Positions 24,555 to 33,999 are shown, numbered from the stretch's first letter. The stretch: 64,000 nucleotides of DNA from Acetatifactor aquisgranensis (GCF_943193215.1 NZ_CALPDH010000009.1:1-64000), one strand, 5' to 3'. Notes: generated by a model from the sequence alone, not told the origin. Numbers and translations: made by a program.

Positions 24555-24583
24555 AGCAGGCATAAGGAAAGGTTGGGAGGAAT

Positions 24584-25276
24584 ATGAGCAAAATATTGAT
24601 TGTGGAAGATGAAGTGGCAATCGCGGATTTGGAGAAAGACTATCTGGAACTGAGCGATTTTCAGGTGGATATCTGCAACACCGGGGACGAGGGGCTGGCT
24701 ATGGCCCTGAACGGCGAGTACAATCTGGTGATTCTGGATCTGATGCTGCCCGGGATGGACGGATTTGAGGTGTGCCGCAAGATCAGGGAGGAGAAGAATA
24801 TCCCGATTCTGATGGTTTCGGCCAAGAAGGACGACATCGATAAAATCAGGGGGCTGGGCCTTGGGGCGGACGATTATATGACCAAGCCTTTCAGCCCAAG
24901 CGAATTAGTGGCCAGGGTCAAGGCCCATATGGCGCGGTATGAGAGGCTGGTGGGCACGAACCAGAAGCCCCAGAACGATATCGTGGAGATTCGGGGCATC
25001 CGTATCGACAAGACGGCGCGCCGTGTATATGTGAACGGCGAGGAGAGGACATTTACCACCAAGGAGTTCGATCTGCTGACTTTCCTGGCGGAGAATCCCA
25101 ATCATGTGTATACGAAGGAGGAGCTGTTCCGGGAGATCTGGGACATGGATTCCATCGGAGATATCGCTACGGTGACGGTGCATATCAAGAAGATCCGGGA
25201 GAAGATTGAGAAAGATACCGCGAAGCCCCAGTATATTGAGACTATCTGGGGGGTTGGGTACAGGTTCAAAGTGTAA
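24584..25276 (+). CDS. OmpR/PhoB-family response regulator (possible VanR)
   Basis: The 230-residue regulator has a receiver domain (KILIVEDEVAIADLE; phospho-Asp in LVILDLMLPGMDGFE at about residue 53; Lys in MTKPFSPSELVA) and a winged-helix output domain (TFTTKEFDLLTFLAENPNHVY; VHIKKIREKI; ETIWGVGYRF). GGGAGGAAT precedes ATG. It pairs with the upstream kinase. Position opposite the vanG-like operon suggests it controls that operon, as VanR does, but this pair could also be an unrelated housekeeping system. Confidence 0.94.
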   Translation: MSKILIVEDEVAIADLEKDYLELSDFQVDICNTGDEGLAMALNGEYNLVILDLMLPGMDGFEVCRKIREEKNIPILMVSAKKDDIDKIRGLGLGADDYMTKPFSPSELVARVKAHMARYERLVGTNQKPQNDIVEIRGIRIDKTARRVYVNGEERTFTTKEFDLLTFLAENPNHVYTKEELFREIWDMDSIGDIATVTVHIKKIREKIEKDTAKPQYIETIWGVGYRFKV

Positions 25277-25364
25277 TTTTTGGAAGGAAAATAAAACTGC
25301 CGCGTGTGTCCTGCAGGTCTGCCGCGCGGCAGGTATGGCTTTTGGGAGAGTTAGGGGGAAGTGT

Positions 25365-27110
25365 ATGCTGCCGGGGGCTTTTTTGGAGAGAATGGAGCAG
25401 ATGCTGGGAGAGGAATACGGGGCTTTTCTGGAAAGCTGTGGAAAGGAGAGCGCTCAGGCCCTGAAGCTGAACCCGGGCAAGATCGGCAGCGACGGACGCA
25501 GCGCGGCCAGGCGATTTGGCTCGGGGACGGCTTGTCCGGACGGCGCGGACAGAAAGGGACGGGACGCTGCGGGGCAGCGCGGCACGGATGCGGAGGGGCG
25601 GGACGACGCGGAGCGGGCTGGTGGATTCGCTGTCGGTTTCGCGCATTTATGGCCGGTTCCCTGGGCGGAGGACGGGTATTATTATCTGCCGTCGGACCAG
25701 CCGGGGAAGCATCCTTTTCATGAAGCCGGGCTGTACTATATCCAGGAGCCCAGCGCCATGGCTCCGGCGGAGCTGCTGGACGTGCAGCCGGGAGAGCGCA
25801 TATTGGATCTGTGCGCGGCTCCGGGCGGGAAGAGCGTGCAGTTAGCCGCAGGGCTTTCGGGCAGCGGAATCCTGGTATGCAATGAGATTCATCCGGCCAG
25901 AGCGAAGATTCTGTCGGAAAATATAGAGCGGATGGGCATCGGGAATGCCTGCGTCCTGAATGAGACGCCACAGCGTCTGGCGGAGGCGTTTCCGGGGTAT
26001 TTTGATCGTGTACTGGTGGACGCTCCCTGTTCCGGGGAGGGGATGTTCCGCAAGAACGAGGCGGCCTGTGAGGAGTGGAGCCCGGAAAACGTCAGGCTGT
26101 GCGCCGAACGCCAGGACGGGATTCTGGACTGTGCCGCTAAAATGCTGCGCTCCGGGGGACGGCTGGTGTATTCCACCTGTACGTTCGCGCCGGAAGAGGA
26201 CGAGGGGAGCGTTGGCAGGTTCCTGGGGCGGCATGAGGGATACAGGATATTGCCCATAGAGAAAGAAAAGCTGGGGCTGGCCGGATGCGACGGAATGCCG
26301 GAGATTGTCGAAAATCCTGTCCCGGGCCTGGAGGATACGCTGCGCCTGTGGCCCCAGCGTGTCCGGGGAGAGGGGCATTTCGCGGCTGTGCTGGAAAAGG
26401 ATGGGAATGTTCCGGATGGATATCGTAATTACGCACTAAAAGATACGGTAAAAGAAACGATGAAAGAGGCGAGCGGAATCATGCCGGAGGAATTTCGGCA
26501 TTTCTGTGCCGAGAGCCTGAAATTAGGGGAGGCCGGTTGGAGGCTTGGGGAAGCTGAGTGGAAGACGGGAGCCGCCGATTGGAGGCATGGTGAACCGGAC
26601 CGGAAGATTGGGGAACCTGCCCGGAAGACGGCCATACCAGAGGCGGAGAAAAGCAGGGGGTATGGCCGAAGCGGCGGACAGACAGGGCGGAAAGCCGGGG
26701 GAAGTCCGGGGACAGAGGAGCTTCTTTCCGGACTGGGAGAGGCTGTGGGGCTGAAAGGCGCGCTCAAACTTATGAAGCTGGGGGACAATCTCTATCTTGC
26801 ACCGGCGGACATGCCCTCCCTGAAAGGCCTGAAAGCGCTCCGGCAGGGTCTGCATCTGGGCGAGGTGAAAAAGAAACGGTTCGAGCCCTCCCATGCCCTT
26901 GCGCTGGCGCTGCGCCCGGCCTGCGCGGCCCGTGTCTGGAATCTGGATTCCGGCAATCAGGCGGTGTCCGCTTACTTAAGCGGCCAGACTTTCCCGGCAG
27001 AGGGAGAGAAAGGCTGGTATCTGATCTGCGTGGACGGTTTTGGGATTGGCTGGGGGAAGCTGGCGGCTGGCTCCATGAAGAATCATTATCCCAGAGGGCT
27101 GCGAAAATGA
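25365..27110 (+). CDS. RsmF/NSUN-type RNA m5C methyltransferase with low-complexity inserts
   Basis: The 581-residue protein is a SAM-dependent cytosine-5 methyltransferase for rRNA or tRNA. The SAM motif is ILDLCAAPGGKSVQL (about residue 146). The catalytic Cys pair is in VDAPCSGEGMFRK and VYSTCTFAPEEDEGS. The C-terminal part is the RsmF-type PUA-like region. It is about 100 residues longer than usual. A Gly/Arg/Asp-rich insert sits at about 45-90 inside the N-terminal RNA-binding part. A tandem LGEAxW/KxGEP-type insert at about 370-450 sits between catalytic and C-terminal domains. ATG 25365 has AGGGGGAA; the frame from 25206 overlaps the regulator gene. Confidence 0.9.
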   Translation: MLPGAFLERMEQMLGEEYGAFLESCGKESAQALKLNPGKIGSDGRSAARRFGSGTACPDGADRKGRDAAGQRGTDAEGRDDAERAGGFAVGFAHLWPVPWAEDGYYYLPSDQPGKHPFHEAGLYYIQEPSAMAPAELLDVQPGERILDLCAAPGGKSVQLAAGLSGSGILVCNEIHPARAKILSENIERMGIGNACVLNETPQRLAEAFPGYFDRVLVDAPCSGEGMFRKNEAACEEWSPENVRLCAERQDGILDCAAKMLRSGGRLVYSTCTFAPEEDEGSVGRFLGRHEGYRILPIEKEKLGLAGCDGMPEIVENPVPGLEDTLRLWPQRVRGEGHFAAVLEKDGNVPDGYRNYALKDTVKETMKEASGIMPEEFRHFCAESLKLGEAGWRLGEAEWKTGAADWRHGEPDRKIGEPARKTAIPEAEKSRGYGRSGGQTGRKAGGSPGTEELLSGLGEAVGLKGALKLMKLGDNLYLAPADMPSLKGLKALRQGLHLGEVKKKRFEPSHALALALRPACAARVWNLDSGNQAVSAYLSGQTFPAEGEKGWYLICVDGFGIGWGKLAAGSMKNHYPRGLRK

Positions 27111-27193
27111 GGGACAGATGGCATATATCTGGAAAAACTGATTCATACTGCACTGGTTTGAACGGATAATTATAAAGGAAGAGAGGAAACGGG

Positions 27194-28363
27194 ATGAGGG
27201 GGATGAATCGGCGGACTTTTTTCTTTGTGCTTGGGGTGATATCTATCCTTGGGATGGTCCTGCGGTGGACAGGTATCCGGTTTGAGGGAGTGGATTACAA
27301 AGTCTGCCTGGAACCGTGGTATCAGCAGCTGAAAGAGGGCGGCACGCTGGCTGCTCTTGCCGGTTATGACGGGGATTACAATCTGTTTTATGTAACGATC
27401 CTTTACCTTTTGACGCTGGTACCTGCGGAACCAATTATCAGCATCAAGATGGTTTCCATTTTGTTTGATTATGTGGCGGCTTTCGCGGTGATGCAGGTGG
27501 CAATGTCTGCGGGGGAGGAAACGGGTAAGGGCCGATTCTGTGGAGCGCTTGCCTATGGGCTGGTGCTCTGCAACCCGGTGGCAGTGATAAACAGCGGATA
27601 TCTTGCCCAGAGCGAAAGTATATGGGCTGGCCTGGCGCTGCTTGGCTTCTGGTACCTGTCACAGGAAAAGCCTGTAAGAGGGATGTGGATGCTGGGGTTC
27701 GCTCTGGCTATGAAACTGCAGGCTGTGTTCATTCTGCCCATTGTGCTGATTCTCTACTTTTATAAAAAGACATTTTCTATTCTGCATCTGCTGTGGATAC
27801 CAATTGCCATTCAGGTATCGTGCATTCCGGCAATCATAGGAGGATGCGGCTTTGATGTGGCTTACCGTACCTATTTCCGGCTGATGGGTGAATACCCGTT
27901 TATGTATTATTACTATCCCAATATCTGGACATTCTTCAAGGAGGCGCCATATTATCTGTTTGGGAAAGCGGCGATTGTGCTCGCTTTTATGGCGCTGTTG
28001 ATGTTCGCGGTGCTGTTCGTGCAGTCCGGCCGCAGGCATGCCATGAAAGATTATCTGGAATATGTGGCATGGACTACCATGACCTGCGCCATGCTGCTGC
28101 CCTGTATGCATGAAAGGTATAATTATATTGCGGAAATCGTGCTGCCGGTATGCGCCGTCTTTGAGAAAAAATACCGCGTTCCGGCGGCAGCTCTGGTGCT
28201 TTTGTCTGCGCTATGCTACGGGGGCAGCTATCTGGGGTGGAGCCCTGTGTCCCATTACGCTCTGGCGGCGGGGAATCTGTTGATTTATTTTTACCTCACA
28301 TGGAAATGCTTTTACGGACTGTATGACGGATGCCGTGCCGGAAAGAGGGTGGAACCATGCTGA
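27194..28363 (+). CDS. Polytopic GT-C-like glycosyltransferase (Gpi18/GT39-like)
   Basis: This 389-residue integral membrane protein has about ten helices. The first loop holds an acidic pair (AALAGYDGDYNLFY) and the second loop reads SGYLAQSESIWAG, the pattern of GT-C fold, polyprenyl-phosphate-dependent mannosyl/glycosyltransferases (Gpi18-like, COG5542). The next loop has MLPCMHERYNYIAE, with the HERY box also seen in that group. The sugar and acceptor are unknown. The stop overlaps the start of the next membrane protein, suggesting a coupled pair. Confidence 0.75.
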   Translation: MRGMNRRTFFFVLGVISILGMVLRWTGIRFEGVDYKVCLEPWYQQLKEGGTLAALAGYDGDYNLFYVTILYLLTLVPAEPIISIKMVSILFDYVAAFAVMQVAMSAGEETGKGRFCGALAYGLVLCNPVAVINSGYLAQSESIWAGLALLGFWYLSQEKPVRGMWMLGFALAMKLQAVFILPIVLILYFYKKTFSILHLLWIPIAIQVSCIPAIIGGCGFDVAYRTYFRLMGEYPFMYYYYPNIWTFFKEAPYYLFGKAAIVLAFMALLMFAVLFVQSGRRHAMKDYLEYVAWTTMTCAMLLPCMHERYNYIAEIVLPVCAVFEKKYRVPAAALVLLSALCYGGSYLGWSPVSHYALAAGNLLIYFYLTWKCFYGLYDGCRAGKRVEPC

Positions 28364-29226
28364 AAATAGAGAAGAAAATGATTTCATGGGCAGAGAGGCA
28401 TATGCTCTGGCTCCTGGTGGCGCTTGCGGCAGCTCTGGGGCTTTATTTGAGGAAGATAGTAGTCTGGTGGGGCGCTCCCGATATAAATTGTTATTTTGAC
28501 AGCCATGAAAATAATGTCCAATCCGCATTTTATTACCTGTTGATTCATCTGACGCAATATCTGCCCGTGCTGCCTCTGCACAGTGTGAAATGGCTTGTGG
28601 GGATAGCGGATTATATTGTGGCAGCGCTTTGTTTTGTGGCGGTAGGCGGTCTTAAGGATGGGCTGAAAATAAAAAGCGCTTTTTATCTTGTGGTGTGCAT
28701 ACTGTCGCCGGTGGCGTTTTTGCGGGGAATCTGCTGGGCCCAGGTGGATGCCCTGGCTTTCGGCTTTCTCCTGGGGGCCTGGATTTTGTGGGAAAAGGAA
28801 AAGAGGGCAGTCGCGACGGCGCTGGCTATATGCGGGACTGCGCTGTATCCCTGTTTTTTGTTGCTGGTATTGGGATGGATGCTCTGGGGAAAAGAGAAAC
28901 GGCCGGGAAAAGATTGGATTTATTTTGGGATTCTGGCAGCGGCCTGTTATCTGGTGCAGGGGATTTCAGGCCTGGCCATGGGACAGGCCTGGAGGGAGAG
29001 CGTGGTTTCCTGCGTGCGCTGGGCCTCTTACGATCCTTGTCTGGGGACAGCTTATCAGGAGCCGCTTTTGTGGGTGAAGCAGATGGCGGGCCTGTTTGGC
29101 TATGGAGCGGCCATGACAGGGGGAATGGCAGCCTGTCGCCACAGGATTTCTTATGTGGCGGCGCTGGCGATTCATTTGGCGGTACTGTTAGTGTATGGGA
29201 GTATCCTTTTTCCTGTTTTAATTTAG
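28357..29226 (+). CDS. Polytopic membrane protein, partner of the GT-C-like gene
   Basis: The 289-residue protein has about eight hydrophobic helices. A first extracellular loop contains WWGAPDINCYFDSHENN and a later one GICWAQVDALAFG. The 'D ... AQ.D..W/A' pattern resembles a shortened GT-C enzyme, so it may be a paralogue of the upstream gene. ATG 28357 (AGAGGGTGG upstream) overlaps the previous stop by 7 bp. No specific function can be assigned. Confidence 0.7.
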   Translation: MLKIEKKMISWAERHMLWLLVALAAALGLYLRKIVVWWGAPDINCYFDSHENNVQSAFYYLLIHLTQYLPVLPLHSVKWLVGIADYIVAALCFVAVGGLKDGLKIKSAFYLVVCILSPVAFLRGICWAQVDALAFGFLLGAWILWEKEKRAVATALAICGTALYPCFLLLVLGWMLWGKEKRPGKDWIYFGILAAACYLVQGISGLAMGQAWRESVVSCVRWASYDPCLGTAYQEPLLWVKQMAGLFGYGAAMTGGMAACRHRISYVAALAIHLAVLLVYGSILFPVLI

Positions 29227-29260
29227 ACGTTTTTTGGACATGGAAGGGAAGAGGGGCGAT

Positions 29261-30190
29261 ATGCGGAGTCGGATTCTCTATGAGGATAAAGAGGTGCTCG
29301 TGGCCCATAAGCCCGCGGGAATTGCGGTGCAGACAGCCAGGACAGGACAGGCGGATGTGGTCAGTGAGTTGAAGAATTATCTGTTCCAGGGCAGAGGTGG
29401 CTTATGTATGGCTACGGGGCGGCAGGAGCCTTATCTGGGCATCATCCACCGCCTGGATCAGCCTGTGGAGGGGCTGCTGGTATTCGCGAAGACCAGGCGC
29501 AGCGCGGCTTCCCTCACCGGACAATTGCAGCGGCAAGGCGATGAGGGGAGCTTTTGTAAGCGATACTATGCAGTGCTCTGCGGCATACCTGCAGCCAGGG
29601 AAGGGCGATTGGAAGACTGCCTGTACAAACAGCCGGTGAAAAACGGAAAACGTACAGACTACATATCTGTAATCAAAGAAGCCGGCCCTGAAATGCGGGA
29701 TTCCGCTGAGGGTTCAGGCCGCTCTGAGAGTTCTGCCTGCCCGGAGGGACGAGGCTGTCCCGAAAGCCGGAGCGGGAGACAGGGGCATCGCAGGAATGCA
29801 GCCGGTGATCCGGCTCCCGGAAGCAAGAGCCGTCCCGGAGACCGGCAAAGGCTCTCTGCTGCTGCAAAAGAGCCAAAAATCTGCAGGGCGGTGCTGGAAT
29901 ACCGTATCCTGCAGACCAGGGAAGAGCAGGGGCTCGCCCTGGCGGATATCGGCATCGATACAGGCCGCTTTCACCAAATCCGCGCCCAGATGGCTCACGC
30001 GGGGACGCCTCTTTTAGGGGATTCCAAATACGGAAATGAGAGGACAAAAGCGCTGGCACAGACTCTCGGCGTTCGGAACGTGGCCCTCTGCGCTTACCGG
30101 CTGGGATTTCTCCATCCTGTGTCCGGGAAAGAGATGAATTTTCAGATAAAACCGGAGAACCCGGCATTTTCCTCTTTTTCACAGTTATGA
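29261..30190 (+). CDS. RluA-family pseudouridine synthase with internal low-complexity insert
   Basis: The 309-residue protein isomerises uridine in rRNA or tRNA. Motif II with the catalytic Asp is GIIHRLDQPVEGLLVFAKT; KPAGIAVQTA precedes it and TGRFHQIRAQMAHAGTPLLGDSKYG follows. No S4 domain is present. About 75 Ser/Gly/Arg-rich residues (about 145-220) interrupt the fold between RTDYISVIKEA and KICRAVLEYRI; related single-domain enzymes lack them. ATG 29261 follows GAGGGG. It lies directly after the two membrane genes, probably in the same transcript. Confidence 0.92.
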   Translation: MRSRILYEDKEVLVAHKPAGIAVQTARTGQADVVSELKNYLFQGRGGLCMATGRQEPYLGIIHRLDQPVEGLLVFAKTRRSAASLTGQLQRQGDEGSFCKRYYAVLCGIPAAREGRLEDCLYKQPVKNGKRTDYISVIKEAGPEMRDSAEGSGRSESSACPEGRGCPESRSGRQGHRRNAAGDPAPGSKSRPGDRQRLSAAAKEPKICRAVLEYRILQTREEQGLALADIGIDTGRFHQIRAQMAHAGTPLLGDSKYGNERTKALAQTLGVRNVALCAYRLGFLHPVSGKEMNFQIKPENPAFSSFSQL

Positions 30191-30257
30191 TTTTCCGGAA
30201 AAATATCATACTAATATAAAACACCGGTGCGGCAGCCGGGGCATCGGGGAGGTTAGT

Positions 30258-31331
30258 ATGATGGAAAAAATCAGAGAAAACAGATTCGTGACACTGCTCC
30301 TTTTGACAGGGGCAGTTTATTTTTTCCTGAAAGTCATCACGCCGCTGACGGCGCCGGTGCTGGCGGCCATGCTGTTCGTGACGATTTTCGGCCCGCTGCT
30401 CCAGAAAATGCAGAAAAAGCTGAAGCTCCACAGGCAGATAGGGACATTGCTTCTGCTGCTCCTGGCATGCGGAGTCTTCGGCGGCTTGCTGTGGATTCTG
30501 TTTTCCTGGATTATCGGGAGCCTGCCCGGCCTGGTGGAAAACCTGGATTCCCTGGAGGCGGAGCTGTCCCTTTTCATCCACGATATCTGTGATGCGGTGG
30601 GGCGGGCCATGGGAATAGACAATCTGTATCTGGAGCAGCTGCTCCTTGCAAGGATTCAGGACGGAATCGATTATTTCCAGCTGCAGTTCCTGCCCGGGAT
30701 GCTCTCCCAGTCTCTGGCTTATGTGAAGATGTTCGCCTCCGTGGGCGGCTTTCTGGTGACTTTCCTGATAGCGGCGGTGCTTCTGGCGAAAGATTACGAT
30801 GACATCATGAACCGGCTGCTGGAGCGGGAGGAATGCTATGTGTACCTGGAGATTATCTGCGGAATCATACGCTACATCGCCACTTTCGTTAAGGCCCAGG
30901 TCATCATCATGAGCCTTATCGGGACGCTGGCGGCTGCGGCGCTGGGAGTCGCCGGGATACACAATGGCATCCTCTGGGGGCTTCTGGCGGGGCTTTTGGA
31001 CGCGCTGCCCTTTATCGGGACAGGGGTGGTTCTGGTGCCTCTTTCCATTCAGCAGTTTTTTTGCGGGAGCTATGTGAGAGGGGCGGTGTGCCTGCTGGTG
31101 TACGTGGTGTGCATTTTCGTCCGGGAGCTGCTGGAACCCAGGCTGATCGGGAAAAAAATCGGGGTTTCCCCCATAGCGATACTGCTGTCCATCTACGCGG
31201 GCATCAAACTGTTCGGCATTTGGGGCATCATCGGCGGCCCTCTGGGCTTCATCATAATCTGTCAGGCCTATATGAGCCTGGAAAGGCGCAGAAGAGGCGG
31301 GGATTATCATGCAGCTGAAAAAAGTCAGTAA
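30258..31331 (+). CDS. AI-2E family (YtvI/PerM-like) permease
   Basis: This 357-residue membrane protein has about eight helices, including a long central soluble segment (about 80-150). Family marks are the C-terminal GLLAGLLDALPFIGTGVVLVP and ELLEPRLIGKKIGVSP, which define AI-2E/PerM permeases. Members include TqsA-type AI-2 exporters, a Na+/H+ antiporter branch and the sporulation protein YtvI, to which the Firmicutes sequence type is closest. The presence of luxS 25 kb away makes AI-2 transport conceivable but is not evidence for it. GGGGAGG lies upstream. Confidence 0.88.
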   Translation: MMEKIRENRFVTLLLLTGAVYFFLKVITPLTAPVLAAMLFVTIFGPLLQKMQKKLKLHRQIGTLLLLLLACGVFGGLLWILFSWIIGSLPGLVENLDSLEAELSLFIHDICDAVGRAMGIDNLYLEQLLLARIQDGIDYFQLQFLPGMLSQSLAYVKMFASVGGFLVTFLIAAVLLAKDYDDIMNRLLEREECYVYLEIICGIIRYIATFVKAQVIIMSLIGTLAAAALGVAGIHNGILWGLLAGLLDALPFIGTGVVLVPLSIQQFFCGSYVRGAVCLLVYVVCIFVRELLEPRLIGKKIGVSPIAILLSIYAGIKLFGIWGIIGGPLGFIIICQAYMSLERRRRGGDYHAAEKSQ

Positions 31332-31406
31332 ATTTTTCCGAAATATAAAACCTTTTTCCGGCTGGACAGGTTATATTAAGTGAAAAGGGAATACAAAGGA
31401 GCCATC

Positions 31407-32153
31407 GTGGAAGAGCGTCAGTGGATACATGCCATTCGCAAAGGGAATAAGGAGCCTCTTGGGGATATCGCGGAGAAGTATTATGACGATATCTATCGTT
31501 TCTGCGCCTTTCAGACAGGCAGCAGGGAGGATGCCTGCGATCTGGCTCAGGAGACCTTTGTCCGTTTCATCCGGTATGTGGAGAGTTACCATGAACGCAA
31601 CCTGAAAGGGTATCTGCTGACGATTGCCATGAATGTGTGCAGGGATTACCTGCGCCGGAAGTACAGGGAGACTGCGAATATGTGGGACGGCGGGCGCTGG
31701 ACGGAAGAGGGGCAGTACATAGGAAATGGGCATGGCCGGGGCTGCGGATTGGAGGAAAGCGGCTATGACTGCCTGGAGGCGGGAAGCAGGGCCTGTGACA
31801 GGGGGGAGCAGGAAGAGGAATATCGGAAATCGCCAGCGCCCACGGCCGGGGCCTTGGGACAGGGGATATATGGCAGTCCGGAGCAGCAGGCGTATGGCAG
31901 CCTGGAGCAGCAGGCGTATGACAGTCCGGAGCAGCACGCGGTGGACGCGGATATCCGCAACAGGCTGATGCAGGCCCTGGCCAGGCTGCCGTATATGCAG
32001 CGGGAGGCCATTCTGCTCCATTACCTGTACGATATGAAATACCGGGAGATAGGGCGGGCGACAGGCACGCAGGTCTCCACTGTAAAGTCCAGGGTCAGGC
32101 AGGGGATGGAGAAGCTGCAGGGAATTCTGCGCAGGGAGGATTTCCTGGACTGA
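31407..32153 (+). CDS. ECF-type sigma factor with repeat insert
   Basis: The 248-residue sigma-70 family protein is larger than the usual 170-190. Region 2 is EDACDLAQETFVRFIRYVESY and LLTIAMNVCRDYLRRKY. Region 4 is LPYMQREAILLHYLYDMKYREIGRATG with VKSRVRQGMEKL. The linker between them is expanded to about 85 residues and contains three 8-residue repeats (YGSPEQQA type). The start is GTG 31407 behind AAAGGAG; GTG 31380 has no site. It heads an operon with a membrane protein of anti-sigma-like position and an ABC transporter, its likely targets. Confidence 0.88.
   Translation: MEERQWIHAIRKGNKEPLGDIAEKYYDDIYRFCAFQTGSREDACDLAQETFVRFIRYVESYHERNLKGYLLTIAMNVCRDYLRRKYRETANMWDGGRWTEEGQYIGNGHGRGCGLEESGYDCLEAGSRACDRGEQEEEYRKSPAPTAGALGQGIYGSPEQQAYGSLEQQAYDSPEQHAVDADIRNRLMQALARLPYMQREAILLHYLYDMKYREIGRATGTQVSTVKSRVRQGMEKLQGILRREDFLD
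31869..31940 (+). repeat. Three 24-bp tandem repeats in the sigma-factor gene
   Basis: Units 31869-31892, 31893-31916 and 31917-31940 are near-identical and encode YGSPEQQA, YGSLEQQA and YDSPEQHA. Copy-number change would keep the frame and alter only linker length. Confidence 0.9.
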
Positions 32154-32251
32154 GAGCGGGGAAAGCATCGAAATGAAATGAACGAAATAACGATAACCCG
32201 ATAATGCGATAAGAATATAACGGGAAAATGTGACTGCGGAGGGATAAAGAT

Positions 32252-33124
32252 TTGAAGAAAAATCTGAGTGTGGGAAATAAAGACGATTGCAACACGGCGG
32301 GCTTTGGCAGGAAAGCGAAAGATTTCCGCAGGAAAGATTCCAATACAGATGAAAAGGCGGCAGCAGAACGGCTCAGGGCGGCAGCGGAGACGCTTGTCCC
32401 CGAAAAGGAAAAACGCGGCGATGCATTAAGGCAAATACGGAAAAACATCCATGAAAAAACCATGTGTCAAACAGACCAGATTATCTCGCTGAGGAATCTC
32501 TTTCTGATTCAACTGCGGCACATCTCCCCCTCCTTTTGGATTATCCAGGGAATCCTGGCAGGTAGTCTGGCGCTTTTATTAAAAAAGATATCCATGGACG
32601 ACGGAGCGCTGCCGGACTATCTGCGCTGGATTTCCGTGCTGGCCGCGTGGATGGGGGTGCTGGGCTGCTGCAGTCTGGGGCGGCATTTTTCTCAGGGGAT
32701 GGCGGAACTGGAGCAGAGCTGCTATTTCAATCTCCCGCAGCTGTGGACCATAAAGATGACATTGTCAGGGGCTGCGGACGTCCTGGTGCTGGCCCTTGGC
32801 AGCGGAACGATCGCCGGAAAGACGAATCTGCCTTTCGGACAGGTATGCCTGTATGTGATGGTACCCTTTGTGCTGTCGAATATCTGCTGCCTGCTGTTCT
32901 TCACGGCCCTGCGGGGCAGCAGGAACCGCTATGGACAGCTGGTGCTGGCGCTTATGACAGGGCTGCTGGCCGCAGCGGTCAGCTCCCTGCCCATGGAGGC
33001 CTATGCGAAAGGCAGTCTGTGGGCCTGGGCGGCGGTATTTTCCGGCGGAATCGGAATTTATCTGTGCCAGCTGCGGTACATGTATGGAAAAATCAGGAGA
33101 GGTGAGATAGTATGCTGGAACTGA
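32252..33124 (+). CDS. Membrane protein, possible anti-sigma factor or ABC subunit
   Basis: This 290-residue protein has a charged cytoplasmic N-terminus of about 80 residues (Lys/Arg/Asp-rich), then six hydrophobic helices in three pairs. Start TTG 32252 has GGAGGG at good spacing. It lies between the sigma factor and the ABC ATPase and overlaps the ATPase start by 13 bp, so it is co-translated. A soluble N-terminus followed by helices, encoded right after an ECF sigma factor, fits an anti-sigma factor. The helix-rich body equally fits a transporter permease. No decisive motif. Confidence 0.65.
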   Translation: MKKNLSVGNKDDCNTAGFGRKAKDFRRKDSNTDEKAAAERLRAAAETLVPEKEKRGDALRQIRKNIHEKTMCQTDQIISLRNLFLIQLRHISPSFWIIQGILAGSLALLLKKISMDDGALPDYLRWISVLAAWMGVLGCCSLGRHFSQGMAELEQSCYFNLPQLWTIKMTLSGAADVLVLALGSGTIAGKTNLPFGQVCLYVMVPFVLSNICCLLFFTALRGSRNRYGQLVLALMTGLLAAAVSSLPMEAYAKGSLWAWAAVFSGGIGIYLCQLRYMYGKIRRGEIVCWN

Positions 33125-33999
33125 CTTTGGACAGTGTGACGAAAAAATATGGAAAAAAGACGGCGGTGAACGGAATTTCGTGCACCCTCACACGGGGAGT
33201 GTATGGCCTCCTTGGGGCAAACGGCTCCGGCAAGACCACCTTACTCCGCATAATCTGCGGCATTCTGGAGACCACGGAGGGGGCTGTGCTCTATGGGGGC
33301 GGCGCCATCAGGAGCCTTGGGGCCCGGTATCGGAGAATACTGGGATATCTGCCCCAGGATTTCGGCTATTACCCGGAATTTACCGCTAAGCGGTTCCTGC
33401 TGTATCTGGCGGCCCTGAAAGCAATCCCTAAGGACGAAGCCGGGAAAAAAGTGGAGGAGCTGCTGGGGCTGGTGGACCTGGCCGCATATCAGAATAAGAA
33501 AATCAAGACCTTTTCCGGGGGCATGGTGCGGCGGCTTGGCATCGCCCAGGCTCTTTTGAACAACCCGGAAATCCTGGTTCTGGATGAGCCTACGGCGGGA
33601 CTGGATCCCAAAGAGCGCATCCGTTTCCGCAATATCATCAACTCCCTGTCCAGGGAGCGCATCATCATCCTGTCCACCCATATCGTGTCGGATGTGGAGT
33701 ACATAGCGGATGAGATTCTCCTGATGAGGGAGGGGCAGCTGCTGGCCATGGGGGATATCGGCCATATGCTGGAGATGGCCCGGGGCAAGGTGTGGGAATG
33801 TATCGTGAGCCCGGAGGACACAGAGCGGTACCAGGCCGGTTTCAATGTGAGCAACCTGCGCAATACGGAAAAGGGCGTCAGGCTGCGGATTATCTCCGAC
33901 GACTGTCCCGTGGAGGGAGCGCAGCCTGTAGACCCGAATCTGGAGGATGTGTATTTATACTGCGTACAGTTAAAATTTCCGAGTAACCTGACTACATAA
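33112..33999 (+). CDS. ABC transporter ATP-binding protein
   Basis: The 295-residue ATPase is of the exporter class (CcmA/BcrA-like). Walker A is GLLGANGSGKTTLLR, the signature FSGGMVRRLGIAQALL, Walker B ILVLDEPTAGLDP and the H-loop LSTHIVSD. The C-terminal 60 residues form an accessory strand domain. It works with the permease at 34120 and possibly the membrane protein at 32252. The last eight or so codons and the stop (VQLKFPSNLTT) lie within copy 2 of the dispersed repeat, so the original C-terminus was probably replaced by repeat sequence. Confidence 0.93.
   Translation: MLELTLDSVTKKYGKKTAVNGISCTLTRGVYGLLGANGSGKTTLLRIICGILETTEGAVLYGGGAIRSLGARYRRILGYLPQDFGYYPEFTAKRFLLYLAALKAIPKDEAGKKVEELLGLVDLAAYQNKKIKTFSGGMVRRLGIAQALLNNPEILVLDEPTAGLDPKERIRFRNIINSLSRERIIILSTHIVSDVEYIADEILLMREGQLLAMGDIGHMLEMARGKVWECIVSPEDTERYQAGFNVSNLRNTEKGVRLRIISDDCPVEGAQPVDPNLEDVYLYCVQLKFPSNLTT

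Noticed and set aside
29673..31310. 545-codon minus-strand frame across the RluA and AI-2E permease genes
   Set aside because: Both plus-strand genes are clear family members; the antisense frame is Gln/His/Arg-rich and matches no known domain.
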